DNA of 64,000 nt from Streptomyces werraensis. Its GTDB lineage: Bacteria > Actinomycetota > Actinomycetes > Streptomycetales > Streptomycetaceae. The stretch covers positions 49,019 to 113,018 of the forward strand of contig BNBX01000017.1 of the NCBI GenBank assembly GCA_014656175.1. Direction: 5' to 3'. A model generated the notes under the pieces. That model was not told the DNA's origin. It saw only the letters and a list, made by a program, of their open reading frames with translations, and did not search any database. Made by a program: the position numbers and the translations under genes. Positions 18,625-27,805 of this stretch are shown here, piece by piece (the stretch's first letter is position 1; each line of letters opens with the position of its first letter).

Positions 18625-19059
18625 ATGAGTGGACGCCCCGATTCCGACCTGACCCCGGACACTCAGACCTCCCCGGACACGGCCGAGCGCGCCCCGGAGA
18701 CGACGGAGGACGCCCCCGAGGGGGCCCCGGAGGACGCTCCGGAGGACCTTTCCGAGACCGATGACCAGCACGACGACGAGCACGACGACGAGCACGACGG
18801 CGGCCTTCTCGAGGAGCAGGCCCGCCGCGCCCGTTGGGCCGCCGCCGGCACCGGCATCGTGCTCGCCCTCGCCGGAACGGCCGCCGCGCTGCTCCGGGTC
18901 TCCGGGACCGCCCCGGCCCTCGTCCCCGTCGCCTACGCCTGCGGCGCGGCCGTCTGCGCCCTCGCGGCGGTGCTGGGCGCGCGCGGACGCACCCGCAGGG
19001 CGCTGTGGGCCGCCGTCGCGGGCGTCATGATCATGGCGCTGGGCGACCAGTTCGACTGA
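18625..19059 (+). CDS. hypothetical membrane protein with acidic N terminus (144 aa)
   Basis: The first 60 residues are disordered and acidic, with Pro/Glu/Thr repeats and two DDEH units. Three hydrophobic segments follow (about residues 70-90, 94-114 and 120-138), the last two flanking a basic GARGRTRR loop, which suggests an inner-membrane protein with a cytoplasmic acidic tail. A TACGCT hexamer at 18611-18616 ends 8 bases before the ATG, so the mRNA is probably leaderless. No family recognised. Confidence 0.75.
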   Translation: MSGRPDSDLTPDTQTSPDTAERAPETTEDAPEGAPEDAPEDLSETDDQHDDEHDDEHDGGLLEEQARRARWAAAGTGIVLALAGTAAALLRVSGTAPALVPVAYACGAAVCALAAVLGARGRTRRALWAAVAGVMIMALGDQFD

Positions 19060-19121
19060 GACGAGCGGCCCGGGAACCCCCTGTGACCGGCCAAGAAGAA
19101 GAAATGTGAGTTAGTCCACGA

Positions 19122-19146
19122 AGGCGACAAACGATCATTTTCGCCT
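19122..19146. promoter_or_regulatory. AT-rich dyad upstream of the MMPL transporter
   Basis: AGGCGA (19122-19127) and TCGCCT (19141-19146) form an inverted repeat around an AT-rich 13-base centre in an otherwise GC-rich gap. It is about 105 bases before the transporter start and could be an operator or part of its promoter. Confidence 0.3.
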
Positions 19147-19252
19147 GTAACAGTGGCAGGGCATTGCTCATGCGTTCTTTGCGGACCGTCCGGCCGTTCG
19201 CCGCCCGGTGTCCGCCCAAAGATCCACCCCGAGCCATACCGGGAGCACGCCT

Positions 19253-21499
19253 GTGGCAGCCCTAGCACGTTGGTGCGTTCAGCGCCGTCTGGTCACCGTT
19301 CTGCTGTGGCTGCTCGCCCTGGTCGGGATCGCGGCGGGCGCCTTCGTCGCCGGCTCCGCCTACTCCAACGACTACAAGGTGCCCGGCACCGAGTCGGGGC
19401 GTGCCACCGAGCTGCTGAACGAAGGCTTCCCCTCGCTGGGGGGCGACAGCGACAGCGTGGTCTGGCACACGCCCTCCGGCACCGTCCGCGACAGCGGCGT
19501 CGAGCAGACCATGACCCGCACCCTCGACCGGCTCGAGGAGCTGCCCGGCGTCGCCTCCGTCAGCGGCCCGTACGACGACGGGGGCGCCGGACGCATCAGC
19601 GCCGACGGCCGTACCGCCTACGCGACCGTGACCTTCGAGCACTCCGGCAAGGACATCACCAGCGGTGAGGCCGAGGCCGTGGTCAAGACGGCGAAGGCCG
19701 CCGAGACCGACGGGCTGGACGTCGAGCTGGGCGGCAGCGCCGTCGAGCTGAGCGAGCCGTCCGGCGGGCACACCGCCGAGATCGTCGGCGTGGCCGTCGC
19801 CGCCGTCGTGCTGTTCCTCGCCTTCGGCTCCCTCGCCGCCTCCCTGCTGCCCATCGCCACGGCGCTGGTGAGCGTGGGCACCGCCTACGCGGGCATCGTG
19901 CTGCTCGGCCACGTGATGACCGTCGCGGACTTCGCGCCGATGCTCGGCCTGCTGATCGGGCTCGGCGTGGGCATCGACTACGCGCTGTTCATCGTCACCC
20001 GGCACCGGCGCGGGCTGAAACGCGGCCTGAGCGTCACCGAGGCCGCCACCAACGCCGTCGCCACCACCGGCCGTGCGGTCGTGTTCGCGGGTGCGACCGT
20101 CTGCATAGCCCTGCTGGGCATGCTGATCCTGCGCCTGAACTTCCTCAACGGCGTCGCCGTGGCCGCCTCGCTCACCGTGGTGCTCACCGTCGCCGCCTCC
20201 GTCACCCTGCTGCCCGCCCTGCTGTCGCTGATCGGCACCCGCGCCCTCAGCCGCAGGGAGCGGCGCCGGCTCGCCGAGCACGGGCCGGAACCTGAGCTGC
20301 CCACCGGGTTCGCCGCCCGCTGGTCGGCGTTCGTGGAGCGCCACCCCAAGCTGCTCGGCGCGGTCGCCGTCGTCGTGATGGCCGTCCTCGCGCTGCCCAC
20401 CTTCTCGCTCCACCTGGGCACCTCCGACCAGGGCAACGACCCGAAGACCTCCACCACCCGCCAGGCCTACGACCTGATCGCCGACGGCTTCGGGCCGGGC
20501 GTGAACGGGCCGCTCACCCTCGTCACCGAGGTCGACGACGCCCAGGACCGGCTCGCCCTGGACAACCTGGGCTCCACGCTGCGCACCACCGAGGACGTCG
20601 CCTCCGTGTCGCCGGTGACGTACAACCAGGGCGGCGACACCGCCTTCCTCACCGTCGTACCGGAGTCGTCCCCGCAGTCGAAGCAGACCAGCGACCTGGT
20701 GGACCGGCTGCGCGAGGACGTCCTGCCCCGCGCCGAGTCGGGCACCTCGCTCGACGTCCACGTCGGCGGTGTGACGGCCGGCTACGACGACTTCGCCACC
20801 GTCATCGTCGACAAGCTGCCCCTGTTCGTCGGGGTGGTGATCGGCCTGGGCTGTCTGCTGCTGCTCCTCGCCTTCCGCTCCATCGGCATCCCGCTCAAGG
20901 CCGCCGCGATGAACGTGGCCGCGGTCGCCGGGGCGTTCGGCGTGGTCGTCATGATCTTCCAGTGGGGCTGGGGGAGCGACCTGCTCGGCCTCGGCAGCGC
21001 GGGCCCCGTCGAACCCTTCCTGCCCGTGATCATGGTGTCGGTGCTGTTCGGGCTGTCCATGGACTACCAGGTCTTCCTGGTGAGCCGGATGTACGAGGAA
21101 TGGCTGGAGACCGGCGACAACCGGCGGGCCGTGCGCGTGGGCCTCGCCGAGACCAGCCGCGTGATCAACTCCGCCGCCGTCATCATGATCTCGGTCTTCC
21201 TCGCCTTCGTGCTCAGCGGCGACCGTGTGATCGCCATGTTCGGCATCGCCCTCGCCGCGGCCGTCGCCCTCGACGCGTTCGTGCTGCGCACCCTGCTCGT
21301 GCCCGCGCTGATGCACCTCCTCGGCGGCGCCAACTGGTGGCTGCCGAAGTGGCTGGACCGGATCCTGCCCCGGATCAGCATCGAACCGCCCGAGTGCCGT
21401 GCCGCCCATGAGAGGCTGGCCGCCGTCACGGACGCGGAGGTCGCGGACGTGCTGGCGGAGGAGGAGCGGCAGCGGGATGTACGCGATACGACTGGGTGA
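19253..21499 (+). CDS. MMPL/RND-family transporter
   Basis: The 748-residue protein is an MMPL-type RND transporter, driven by proton flux and typically exporting lipids or other hydrophobic molecules. It has a first membrane helix (VTVLLWLLALVGIAAGAF), an extracytoplasmic domain (about residues 45-165), a block of five to six helices with LIGLGVGIDYALFIVTR, and a duplicated second half containing VSVLFGLSMDYQVFLVSRMYEEW. GTG at 19253 is chosen for the GGGAG site upstream; a GTG at 19208 would add 15 residues. Its 3' end overlaps the acetyltransferase gene by 23 bases. Confidence 0.92.
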   Translation: MAALARWCVQRRLVTVLLWLLALVGIAAGAFVAGSAYSNDYKVPGTESGRATELLNEGFPSLGGDSDSVVWHTPSGTVRDSGVEQTMTRTLDRLEELPGVASVSGPYDDGGAGRISADGRTAYATVTFEHSGKDITSGEAEAVVKTAKAAETDGLDVELGGSAVELSEPSGGHTAEIVGVAVAAVVLFLAFGSLAASLLPIATALVSVGTAYAGIVLLGHVMTVADFAPMLGLLIGLGVGIDYALFIVTRHRRGLKRGLSVTEAATNAVATTGRAVVFAGATVCIALLGMLILRLNFLNGVAVAASLTVVLTVAASVTLLPALLSLIGTRALSRRERRRLAEHGPEPELPTGFAARWSAFVERHPKLLGAVAVVVMAVLALPTFSLHLGTSDQGNDPKTSTTRQAYDLIADGFGPGVNGPLTLVTEVDDAQDRLALDNLGSTLRTTEDVASVSPVTYNQGGDTAFLTVVPESSPQSKQTSDLVDRLREDVLPRAESGTSLDVHVGGVTAGYDDFATVIVDKLPLFVGVVIGLGCLLLLLAFRSIGIPLKAAAMNVAAVAGAFGVVVMIFQWGWGSDLLGLGSAGPVEPFLPVIMVSVLFGLSMDYQVFLVSRMYEEWLETGDNRRAVRVGLAETSRVINSAAVIMISVFLAFVLSGDRVIAMFGIALAAAVALDAFVLRTLLVPALMHLLGGANWWLPKWLDRILPRISIEPPECRAAHERLAAVTDAEVADVLAEEERQRDVRDTTG

Positions 21500-22058
21500 C
21501 GACGGCGCCGAGATGCGCCCCCTGGAGGTCTGGCACGCCGAGGAGTTCCTCGCCCACCTGGACCGGGGCCGCGCGTTCATCAACCGCTTCGTCCCCTTCG
21601 GGTCCCGCGCCACCGACCTGGACAGCGCGCGTGAGGCGCTCCAGCGGTACGCCGACCTGCGCGCCGCCGACACGGCCTCGCTGCACGGGCTGTGGCTCGA
21701 CGGCAAGCTGGTCGGCGGGGTCCTCACCCTGAACTTCGACGCGGCGGCCGGCACCTGCGAGGTCGGCTGCTGGCTGGAGCCCGCAGGCACCGGACGCGGA
21801 CTGGTCACCCGCGCCATGCGCGTGCTGATCGACTGGGCCGTCGAGGAACGCGGCATCCACCGCGTCGAATGGGTCGCCGCGTCCGGCAACACCGCCAGCA
21901 TCGCCGTCGCCCGCCGGCTCGGCATGACCCGTGACGGCGTCCGCCGCGAGGCCCACCTCCACCACGGCGTACGGCACGACCTGGAGGTCTGGTCCCTGCT
22001 GGCCCCCGAGTGGCGCGCCCGCGCCACGCAGCCCGAAGGCCGCTGGGCCGGGCGTTAA
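21477..22058 (+). CDS. GNAT-family N-acetyltransferase (RimJ/RimL-like)
   Basis: The 193-residue protein has the GNAT fold: beta strands around LHGLWLDGKLVGGVLTL, the acetyl-CoA-binding motif A region GCWLEPAGTGRGLVTRAMRVL, and the C-terminal VEWVAASGNTASIAVARRLGM typical of RimJ/RimL-type ribosomal-protein acetyltransferases. The substrate is not predictable. The ATG at 21477 overlaps the transporter gene by 23 bases, implying co-transcription and probably translational coupling. Confidence 0.88.
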   Translation: MYAIRLGDDGAEMRPLEVWHAEEFLAHLDRGRAFINRFVPFGSRATDLDSAREALQRYADLRAADTASLHGLWLDGKLVGGVLTLNFDAAAGTCEVGCWLEPAGTGRGLVTRAMRVLIDWAVEERGIHRVEWVAASGNTASIAVARRLGMTRDGVRREAHLHHGVRHDLEVWSLLAPEWRARATQPEGRWAGR

Positions 22059-22093
22059 GCGGAATCTCAGACGGTCTCCGTACGGTGCGGGAC

Positions 22094-22648
22094 ATGGCTG
22101 AGAAAACAGAGGACGAGACCGAAACCGGAACCACGACCGTCGTGAAGTCCGACGAGCGGACAGCGGTGCGGACCAAGGAGCGGCCGGAGGAGGCCGTCGC
22201 CGGACCGGAGGACACCGCAGCCGAGGAGCACGCCGAGCCGGCCGAGGCCCCCTCCGGGACCGGACAGGGCGCGGCGGCGGTCGTCTCCGCGGCGCTCGGC
22301 CTGGTCTCCCTCACCGGCGGCTGGCCGGGCACGGTGGCCGCCGCCCGCGAGACCCTGGTGGGTCAGCTGCGCACCGCCGCCGACGCGAGCGTCGCCACCC
22401 AGATCAAGGAGGTCTACGGCGACGCCTGGGACACCACCGCCCTGTGGGGCGGCCTGTTCGCCCTCGTCGCGCTGATCACCGGCGTGGTGGTCCTGGTCCG
22501 GCCCGCGTTCGGCGCGCCCGGCCGCACCGCGCAGGCGCCGTGGACCAAGTCCGTCGCCTGGGCCGGCGTCACCCTCGGCGTCATCGGACTGCTGCTGGCG
22601 GTGCTCACGTACACGGGCGTGCTGCTGGGCCTGCCCGCGGCATCCTGA
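22094..22648 (+). CDS. hypothetical membrane protein (184 aa)
   Basis: The first 55 residues are charged, rich in Glu, Thr and Ala, and likely disordered. Two clear hydrophobic helices follow (about residues 117-136 and 152-176), with a weaker one near 60-80. A TACGGT hexamer at 22081-22086 ends 7 bases before the ATG, consistent with a leaderless mRNA. No family recognised. It follows the acetyltransferase gene by 35 bases. Confidence 0.7.
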   Translation: MAEKTEDETETGTTTVVKSDERTAVRTKERPEEAVAGPEDTAAEEHAEPAEAPSGTGQGAAAVVSAALGLVSLTGGWPGTVAAARETLVGQLRTAADASVATQIKEVYGDAWDTTALWGGLFALVALITGVVVLVRPAFGAPGRTAQAPWTKSVAWAGVTLGVIGLLLAVLTYTGVLLGLPAAS

Positions 22649-22830
22649 GGGGTCCTAGGCACCCTCTTAGGCGTCCTCTCAGGCGCCTGCTCCGTCAAGG
22701 CACGCGACGTCTAAGGCGTCCCCGCCCGCGAAGATATGGAACTCTCCCGATGCGGCTCGTCCGCCTTGGAGACGAAGGTGGAGGCATCGCAGAACGCGAT
22801 ACCGACACCGGATCCGAGGGGGAAACCATC

Positions 22831-23010
22831 ATGTTCGACATCGAGCTGCACCGGCTCCGCCACGACGACCTGGTCCGCCGGGCCGAGGCGGAGCGCCGGG
22901 TCCGCGAGGCGGTACAGGTCCGCCGCGCCGCCCGCCGCACAGCCGCCGCACGCGGCGCCGAGCCCGAGAGCCATACCCGGCGCCGGTCCTGGTTCGCCCG
23001 GACCGCATGA
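22831..23010 (+). CDS. small basic hypothetical protein (59 aa)
   Basis: This Arg-rich, probably helical protein (HRLRHDDLVRRAEAERRVRE...) has no hydrophobic segment. The ATG at 22831 has a GAGGGGGAAACC site 5-10 bases upstream; an in-frame ATG at 22750 is possible but lacks one. GC at third positions supports coding. I do not recognise the family. The 182-base gap before it contains two copies of TAGGCGTCC-like sequence and no other gene. Confidence 0.6.
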   Translation: MFDIELHRLRHDDLVRRAEAERRVREAVQVRRAARRTAAARGAEPESHTRRRSWFARTA

Positions 23011-23105
23011 GCACCGCCCGGGGGCGGCGGCCGCACGCAAGCGGCCGCCGCCCCGTCGTCGGTGCGCACGGCCGGGCGACACGTGGACGAGAAGGAGGGG
23101 GCGCC

Positions 23106-26100
23106 GTGCCGGTGCACCGGGAGACGAAAACCGCTGCGCCGTCGCCGCGGACGCGTGCGATGCTCGGGGGCGTGGAGACCAAGTCCGTCAGTCCCGTGTT
23201 CGTCGGCCGCACCGGCGAACTCGCCACCCTGGTCGACGCGTTCGCCCGGGCCGGCGCCGGTGAACCGCAGGCGCTGCTGGTCGGCGGCGAGGCCGGGGTG
23301 GGCAAGACCCGTCTCGTGGAGGAGTTCGCCGCCGCCGTCCGCGACCGGGGCGGGGTCGTCGCCCTCGGCGGATGCGTGGAGATCGGCGCCGACGGCCTGC
23401 CCTTCGCCCCCTTCTCCACGGCCCTGCGGCAGCTGCGCCGGGAACTGCCCGAACAGCTCGCGGCCGCCGCCGACGGGCAGGAGGAGGAACTGGCCCGGCT
23501 GCTGCCCGAGCTCGCCGTCGCCGCCGCCCGCGAGGCCCGCCGCGACGAACAGGGCATGGCCCGGCTCTTCGAGCTCACCGCCCGCCTGCTGGAACGGGTC
23601 GCCGCCGAGCACACCGTCGTCCTCGTCCTGGAGGACCTGCACTGGGCCGACGCCTCCACCCGCCATCTGCTCGCCTACCTCTTCCGCACGCTGCGCACCG
23701 GCCGCCTCGTCGTCCTCGCCACCTACCGCTCCGACGACATCCACCGCCGCCACCCGCTGCGCCCCCTCCTCGCCGAGCTCGACCGGCTGCGCACCGTCCA
23801 CCGCGTCGAACTGGGCCGCTTCAGCCGCGAGGAGGTGCACCGGCAGATCGCCGGCATCCTCGCCCGCGAACCGGAACCGGACCGCGTCGACGACATCTTC
23901 GAACGCTCCGACGGCAACGCCTTCTTCGTCGAGGAGCTCGCCGTCGCCGCCGACGAGGGCTGCCGCACCGGCCTCACCGACTCCCTGCGCGACCTGCTCC
24001 TGGTAAGGGTCGAGAACCTGCCGGAGAGCGCCCAGCGGGTCGTCCGGATCGTCGCCGAGGGCGGCTCCACCGTCGAGGACCGGCTGCTCGCCGCCGTCGC
24101 AGGACTCGACGAGGACGACCTCATCGAGGCCCTGCGCGCCGCAGTCAACGCCAGCATCCTCACACCCGCCCCCGACCGCGACGGTTACCGTTTCCGGCAC
24201 TCCCTGGTCCGCGAGGCCGTCAGCGACGACCTGCTGCCCGGCGAACGCTCCCGCCTCAACCGCCGCTTCGCCGAGGCCCTGGAGGCCGACCCCGCGCTCG
24301 TCCCCGCCGACGAGCGGCCCACCCGGCTGGCCAGCTACTGGTACCACGCCCACGACGCCGCCAAGGCCCTGCCCGCCGTCCTCGACGCCTCCGTCGTGGC
24401 CCGCCGGCGCCACGCCTACGCCGAGCAACTCCGCCTGCTCGAACGGGCGATGGAGCTGTGGGACGCGGTCCCCGACACCGTGCGCGCCGGACTTCGGCCG
24501 CTCGACCAGGCCGAGGCCTACCCGCCTCCGCCGCCCGGCTGCGACGAGGACCCCTGCGCCGACGACGCCGCCACACGGCCGCTGCGCCACCTCGACCTGC
24601 TGGCCGAGGCCGCCGTCGCGGGCCGCCTCTGCGGCGAACGCGAACGCTCCCTGAAGCTCACCAGGCGGGCGCTGCGCCTCCTCGACGAGGACCCCGACCC
24701 GCTGCGCGCCGCCTGGTTCTGGGTGCAGCGCTCCCGGCTCACCCAGGCCCTCGCCCGCGGCGACGGCTGGGAGGAGCTGGGCACCGCCCAGGAACTGGTG
24801 CGCGGACTGCCGCCCTCCGAGGTGCACGCCGAGGTGCTCGCCTCCGTCGCCGGCTGGTCGATGCTGCACGACCCCGGCCCCGACGCCATGGCCGACGCGG
24901 AACGCGCCGTCGAGTACGCCCGCATGGTCGGCGCCCACGACATCGAGCTCAACGCCCGGCTCACCCTCGGCGGCCTCATGGTCGACGCCGGCGACATCGA
25001 GGCCGGACTCGCCGAGATGTACGAGGTCAAACATCGGGCGACCGAACTGGGCGTCGACATGGTGCTGGCCCGGTCCTTCGTCAACCTGCCCTCCGTGCTG
25101 GAGGGCGTCGGCCGCTCCGAGGAGGCTGTACGGCTCCTCGAGGAGGGGGTGGAGGTCACCCGGCGGCTCGGACTGCTGGACTCCGAGGCATGGGTGTGGG
25201 GCAACCTCGCCGAGTCCTTGGTGTCCGTCGGGCGCTGGGAGGACGCCGCCCGCGCCGCGGCCGGAGCGCAGCGGATCGAGCAGAGCGCCAAGCCGCGCGC
25301 CGGCGGCTCGGTGCGCCTGGCCCATCTCGCCTCTCTGCGCGGCGACACCGCCGAGGCGGCGCGCTGCCTCGCCGAGGCCCGCGCCCACTTCGGCACGCAT
25401 GACCCGATGCCCCAGTACGCCCTGCCGATGAAGTGGGTCGCCCTCCGCGTCGCCGCCGCCGAGGGCCGCCCGGAGGAGGCCCGCGCCGAACTGTTCGCCG
25501 CGCTCGACGCCGGCTTCCCGCCCGGCACCCAGCGCTACGCCTGGCCCCTGCTGCTCGCCGCCACCACCGCCGAGGCCGACCGGTACGGCGACCCCGCGAC
25601 CGAACCGGGCCGCCCGGAGGTCCTCGACCGGATCCGCGGGGCGGCGAGGAACCTCGCCACCGGCGTGCCCCTCTGGCAGGCCCACGACCAGTGGCTGCGC
25701 GCCGAACTGCTGCGCGCCGAGGGACGCGGCGAGCCGGACGCCTGGTCCGAGGCCGTCGCCGCGCTGGAGCCGCTGGGGCGGCCCCATGACCTCGCCTGCG
25801 TCCGCCTCCGGCTCGCCGAGGCACTGCTGGCCGCAGGCGGGGGCGAGGACGAGCGGGCCCGGGCCACCGAGCTGCTGCGCCTGGTCGACGCCGTCGCCGG
25901 CCACCTCGGCGCTGCGCCGCTGGCCCGGGACGCGGCGCTGCTGGCCCGGCGCGGGCGCCTGGCGCTGACGCCGGCCCCCCGCGAGGAGCCGGCCCCGGCG
26001 CCCGCCGACCCGGCCGAGGCGCTCGGCCTGACCAGCAGGGAGCGGGACGTGCTGCGCCTGGTGGCGGCCGGGCACACCAACCGGCGGATCGCCGAGGAGC

Positions 26101-26267
26101 TGTTCATCTCGCCGAAGACGGCCAGCGTCCATGTCTCGAACATCCTCGCCAAGCTGGGCGTCTCCGGCCGCGGCGAGGCGGCGGCCGTGGCCCACCGCCT
26201 CGGCCTGTTCCCGGACGGTTTGGCCGACGGATCCGGGAAGCTCGCCACCGCGCGACAATCGGTGTAG
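23106..26267 (+). CDS. LAL-type LuxR family transcriptional regulator
   Basis: This 1053-residue protein has the large ATP-binding LuxR regulator architecture: an N-terminal AAA ATPase with Walker A GGEAGVGKT (about residues 60-68) and Walker B VVLVLEDLHWAD (about 172), a long helical TPR-like middle, and a C-terminal LuxR HTH (about 973-1035, LTSRERDVLRLVAAGHTNRRIAEEL). Such proteins act as ATP-dependent activators, often of catabolic or secondary-metabolite genes. GTG at 23106 is chosen for the AAGGAGGGGGC site directly upstream; the longer open frame begins in an Arg-rich non-coding-like stretch. Target genes are unknown. Confidence 0.93.
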   Translation: MPVHRETKTAAPSPRTRAMLGGVETKSVSPVFVGRTGELATLVDAFARAGAGEPQALLVGGEAGVGKTRLVEEFAAAVRDRGGVVALGGCVEIGADGLPFAPFSTALRQLRRELPEQLAAAADGQEEELARLLPELAVAAAREARRDEQGMARLFELTARLLERVAAEHTVVLVLEDLHWADASTRHLLAYLFRTLRTGRLVVLATYRSDDIHRRHPLRPLLAELDRLRTVHRVELGRFSREEVHRQIAGILAREPEPDRVDDIFERSDGNAFFVEELAVAADEGCRTGLTDSLRDLLLVRVENLPESAQRVVRIVAEGGSTVEDRLLAAVAGLDEDDLIEALRAAVNASILTPAPDRDGYRFRHSLVREAVSDDLLPGERSRLNRRFAEALEADPALVPADERPTRLASYWYHAHDAAKALPAVLDASVVARRRHAYAEQLRLLERAMELWDAVPDTVRAGLRPLDQAEAYPPPPPGCDEDPCADDAATRPLRHLDLLAEAAVAGRLCGERERSLKLTRRALRLLDEDPDPLRAAWFWVQRSRLTQALARGDGWEELGTAQELVRGLPPSEVHAEVLASVAGWSMLHDPGPDAMADAERAVEYARMVGAHDIELNARLTLGGLMVDAGDIEAGLAEMYEVKHRATELGVDMVLARSFVNLPSVLEGVGRSEEAVRLLEEGVEVTRRLGLLDSEAWVWGNLAESLVSVGRWEDAARAAAGAQRIEQSAKPRAGGSVRLAHLASLRGDTAEAARCLAEARAHFGTHDPMPQYALPMKWVALRVAAAEGRPEEARAELFAALDAGFPPGTQRYAWPLLLAATTAEADRYGDPATEPGRPEVLDRIRGAARNLATGVPLWQAHDQWLRAELLRAEGRGEPDAWSEAVAALEPLGRPHDLACVRLRLAEALLAAGGGEDERARATELLRLVDAVAGHLGAAPLARDAALLARRGRLALTPAPREEPAPAPADPAEALGLTSRERDVLRLVAAGHTNRRIAEELFISPKTASVHVSNILAKLGVSGRGEAAAVAHRLGLFPDGLADGSGKLATARQSV

Positions 26268-26312
26268 GACACAAGCGGCCCGGCACCCGGGGCGCCCTGC
26301 GAAAGGGGAGCG

Positions 26313-26525
26313 ATGTTCAACGCCTTCGAGGAACTGTTCTCCCCCGGGCGCAAGCACACCCAGGACGAGCAGAAGCGGCTGGCGCTGACCCGGGAGGACG
26401 TCGGTGACGCCGACCCCGGACGCGGCCCGATAGACCTCGCCTCCGGAAAGGTCACCGTCCGCCGCCCGGCCCCGGCGGACGAGGAGACGGACGGCACCGG
26501 GGACGCCGCCCCGGACCCGGCCTGA
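26313..26525 (+). CDS. small conserved hypothetical protein (70 aa, DUF6191-like)
   Basis: The protein opens with MFNAFEELFSPGRKHT, then a charged segment (DEQKRLALTREDVGD) and an acidic, Pro-rich tail. I recall this N terminus as a small Streptomyces-wide family (DUF6191), but that is from memory and no function is known. GAAAGGGGAG precedes the ATG. It may be co-transcribed with the LAL regulator 45 bases upstream, and ends 15 bases from the convergent dehydrogenase gene. Confidence 0.8.
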   Translation: MFNAFEELFSPGRKHTQDEQKRLALTREDVGDADPGRGPIDLASGKVTVRRPAPADEETDGTGDAAPDPA

Positions 26526-26539
26526 TCCGAACGGAAGAC

Positions 26540-27697
26540 CTAGCTGACCCTCAGCTCCAGGACGCGGTCGTCCTCCGGCTCCGGGACGCCCCGGCCGTCC
26601 GTGTTGCTGGTCACCAGCCACAGCCGGTCGCCGCCCGCCGCGACCACCGTGCGCAGCCGGCCGTACTCCTCCTCCAGGAACGCCTGCGGCTTCGCGGAGG
26701 CCTCCGTGCCCTTCAGGGGTATCCGCCACAGCCGCTCGCCCCGCAGCCCCGCCATCCAGACCGATCCCCCGGCGTACGCGATGCCGCTGGGCGAGGCGTC
26801 CTCGGTGCTCCACTGGGCGATGGGGTTGTGGAAGCCGCCCTCGTCCGCGTGGCCCTCGGCCTCGGGCCAGCCGTAGTTGTCGCCCGGGGCCACCGCGTTC
26901 AGCTCGTCCCAGGTGTTCTGCCCGAACTCCGAGGCGAAGAGCCGCTGTTCACGGTCCCAGGCCAGGCCCTGCACATTGCGGTGGCCGTAGGAGTACACGG
27001 GGGAGCCGGGGAACGGGTTGCCCGGGGCCGGCTCGCCGTCCGGGGTCAACCGCAGGATCTTGCCGCCGAGGGACTTCTTGTCCTGGGACAGCCCGGTGTC
27101 GCCGCTCTCGCCCGTGCCCGCGTACAGCATCCGGTCCGGGCCGAAGGCGATCCGGCCGCCGTTGTGGATCACACCCTTGGGGATGCCCCGGAACACCGTG
27201 TCGGGCGCCCCGAGCTGCTCGCCCGCCGGCTTCCGCTCGTTGTAGAGCATCCGCACGATGCGGTTGTCGGAGGCCGAGGTGAAGTACGCGTAGATCATGT
27301 GGTCGGAGGCGAAGCCGGGGGAGAGGGCGATGCCCAGCAGGCCCCCCTCGCCCTCGGACGCCACCCCTGGCACCTCGCCCAGCTCGGTCTTCCTGCCCGT
27401 CTCCCCGTCGATCCGGGTGATCGTGGCCTCGTCGCGGGAGGAGACGAGGAGGTCGCCGTCCCCGACCGGGGCCAGGCCCCAGGGACTGGCCAGCCCCGTC
27501 GCCACCGTACGGACCACCGTCACCGAGCCCTTCGCGGGCGGACCCTCCTCCGCCTTCCCGGACGGAGAGGACGGGGCCGCGGCGGCCGAGGAGGCGGCGG
27601 CGTCCTTCTCCGGCGGCGCTCCGTCGTCGGAGGAGCAGCCGGCGGTCAGCAGGAGCGCTGCGGCGGCCAGCACGGCCGGCACGGCTCGTCGTTGCAC
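26540..27697 (-). CDS. PQQ-type glucose/sorbosone dehydrogenase-like lipoprotein
   Basis: The 385-residue protein starts with a lipoprotein signal (VQRRAVPAVLAAAALLLTAGC, lipobox cysteine at residue 21), then a Ser/Ala/Pro linker and a six-bladed beta-propeller of the GSDH family (GLASPWGLAPVGDGDLLVS, GGLLGIALSPGF, GGRIAFGPD, YSYGHRNVQGLAWD, LFASEFGQNTWDELN). Relatives are soluble quinoprotein sugar dehydrogenases or hedgehog-interacting-type propellers; PQQ dependence cannot be confirmed here. It should be anchored on the outside of the membrane. GTG at 27697 is chosen because it starts the signal peptide. Confidence 0.88.
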   Translation of the reverse strand: MQRRAVPAVLAAAALLLTAGCSSDDGAPPEKDAAASSAAAAPSSPSGKAEEGPPAKGSVTVVRTVATGLASPWGLAPVGDGDLLVSSRDEATITRIDGETGRKTELGEVPGVASEGEGGLLGIALSPGFASDHMIYAYFTSASDNRIVRMLYNERKPAGEQLGAPDTVFRGIPKGVIHNGGRIAFGPDRMLYAGTGESGDTGLSQDKKSLGGKILRLTPDGEPAPGNPFPGSPVYSYGHRNVQGLAWDREQRLFASEFGQNTWDELNAVAPGDNYGWPEAEGHADEGGFHNPIAQWSTEDASPSGIAYAGGSVWMAGLRGERLWRIPLKGTEASAKPQAFLEEEYGRLRTVVAAGGDRLWLVTSNTDGRGVPEPEDDRVLELRVS

Positions 27698-27805
27698 GAT
27701 CTCGTCCCTTCGACGCGGCGGGTTCTGTCTGTCATACACCGCTCGCGCCTCACAGGTTCCCGCTTCGCCTGCCCCGAACCTCGGAGCGCCGCGGGGGCGG
27801 GACCC

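Noticed and set aside
22695..26813. Very long open frame (over 1300 codons) on the minus strand
   Set aside because: It is antisense to the LAL regulator gene, has no domain pattern, and arises from the GC-rich codon structure of the opposite strand.
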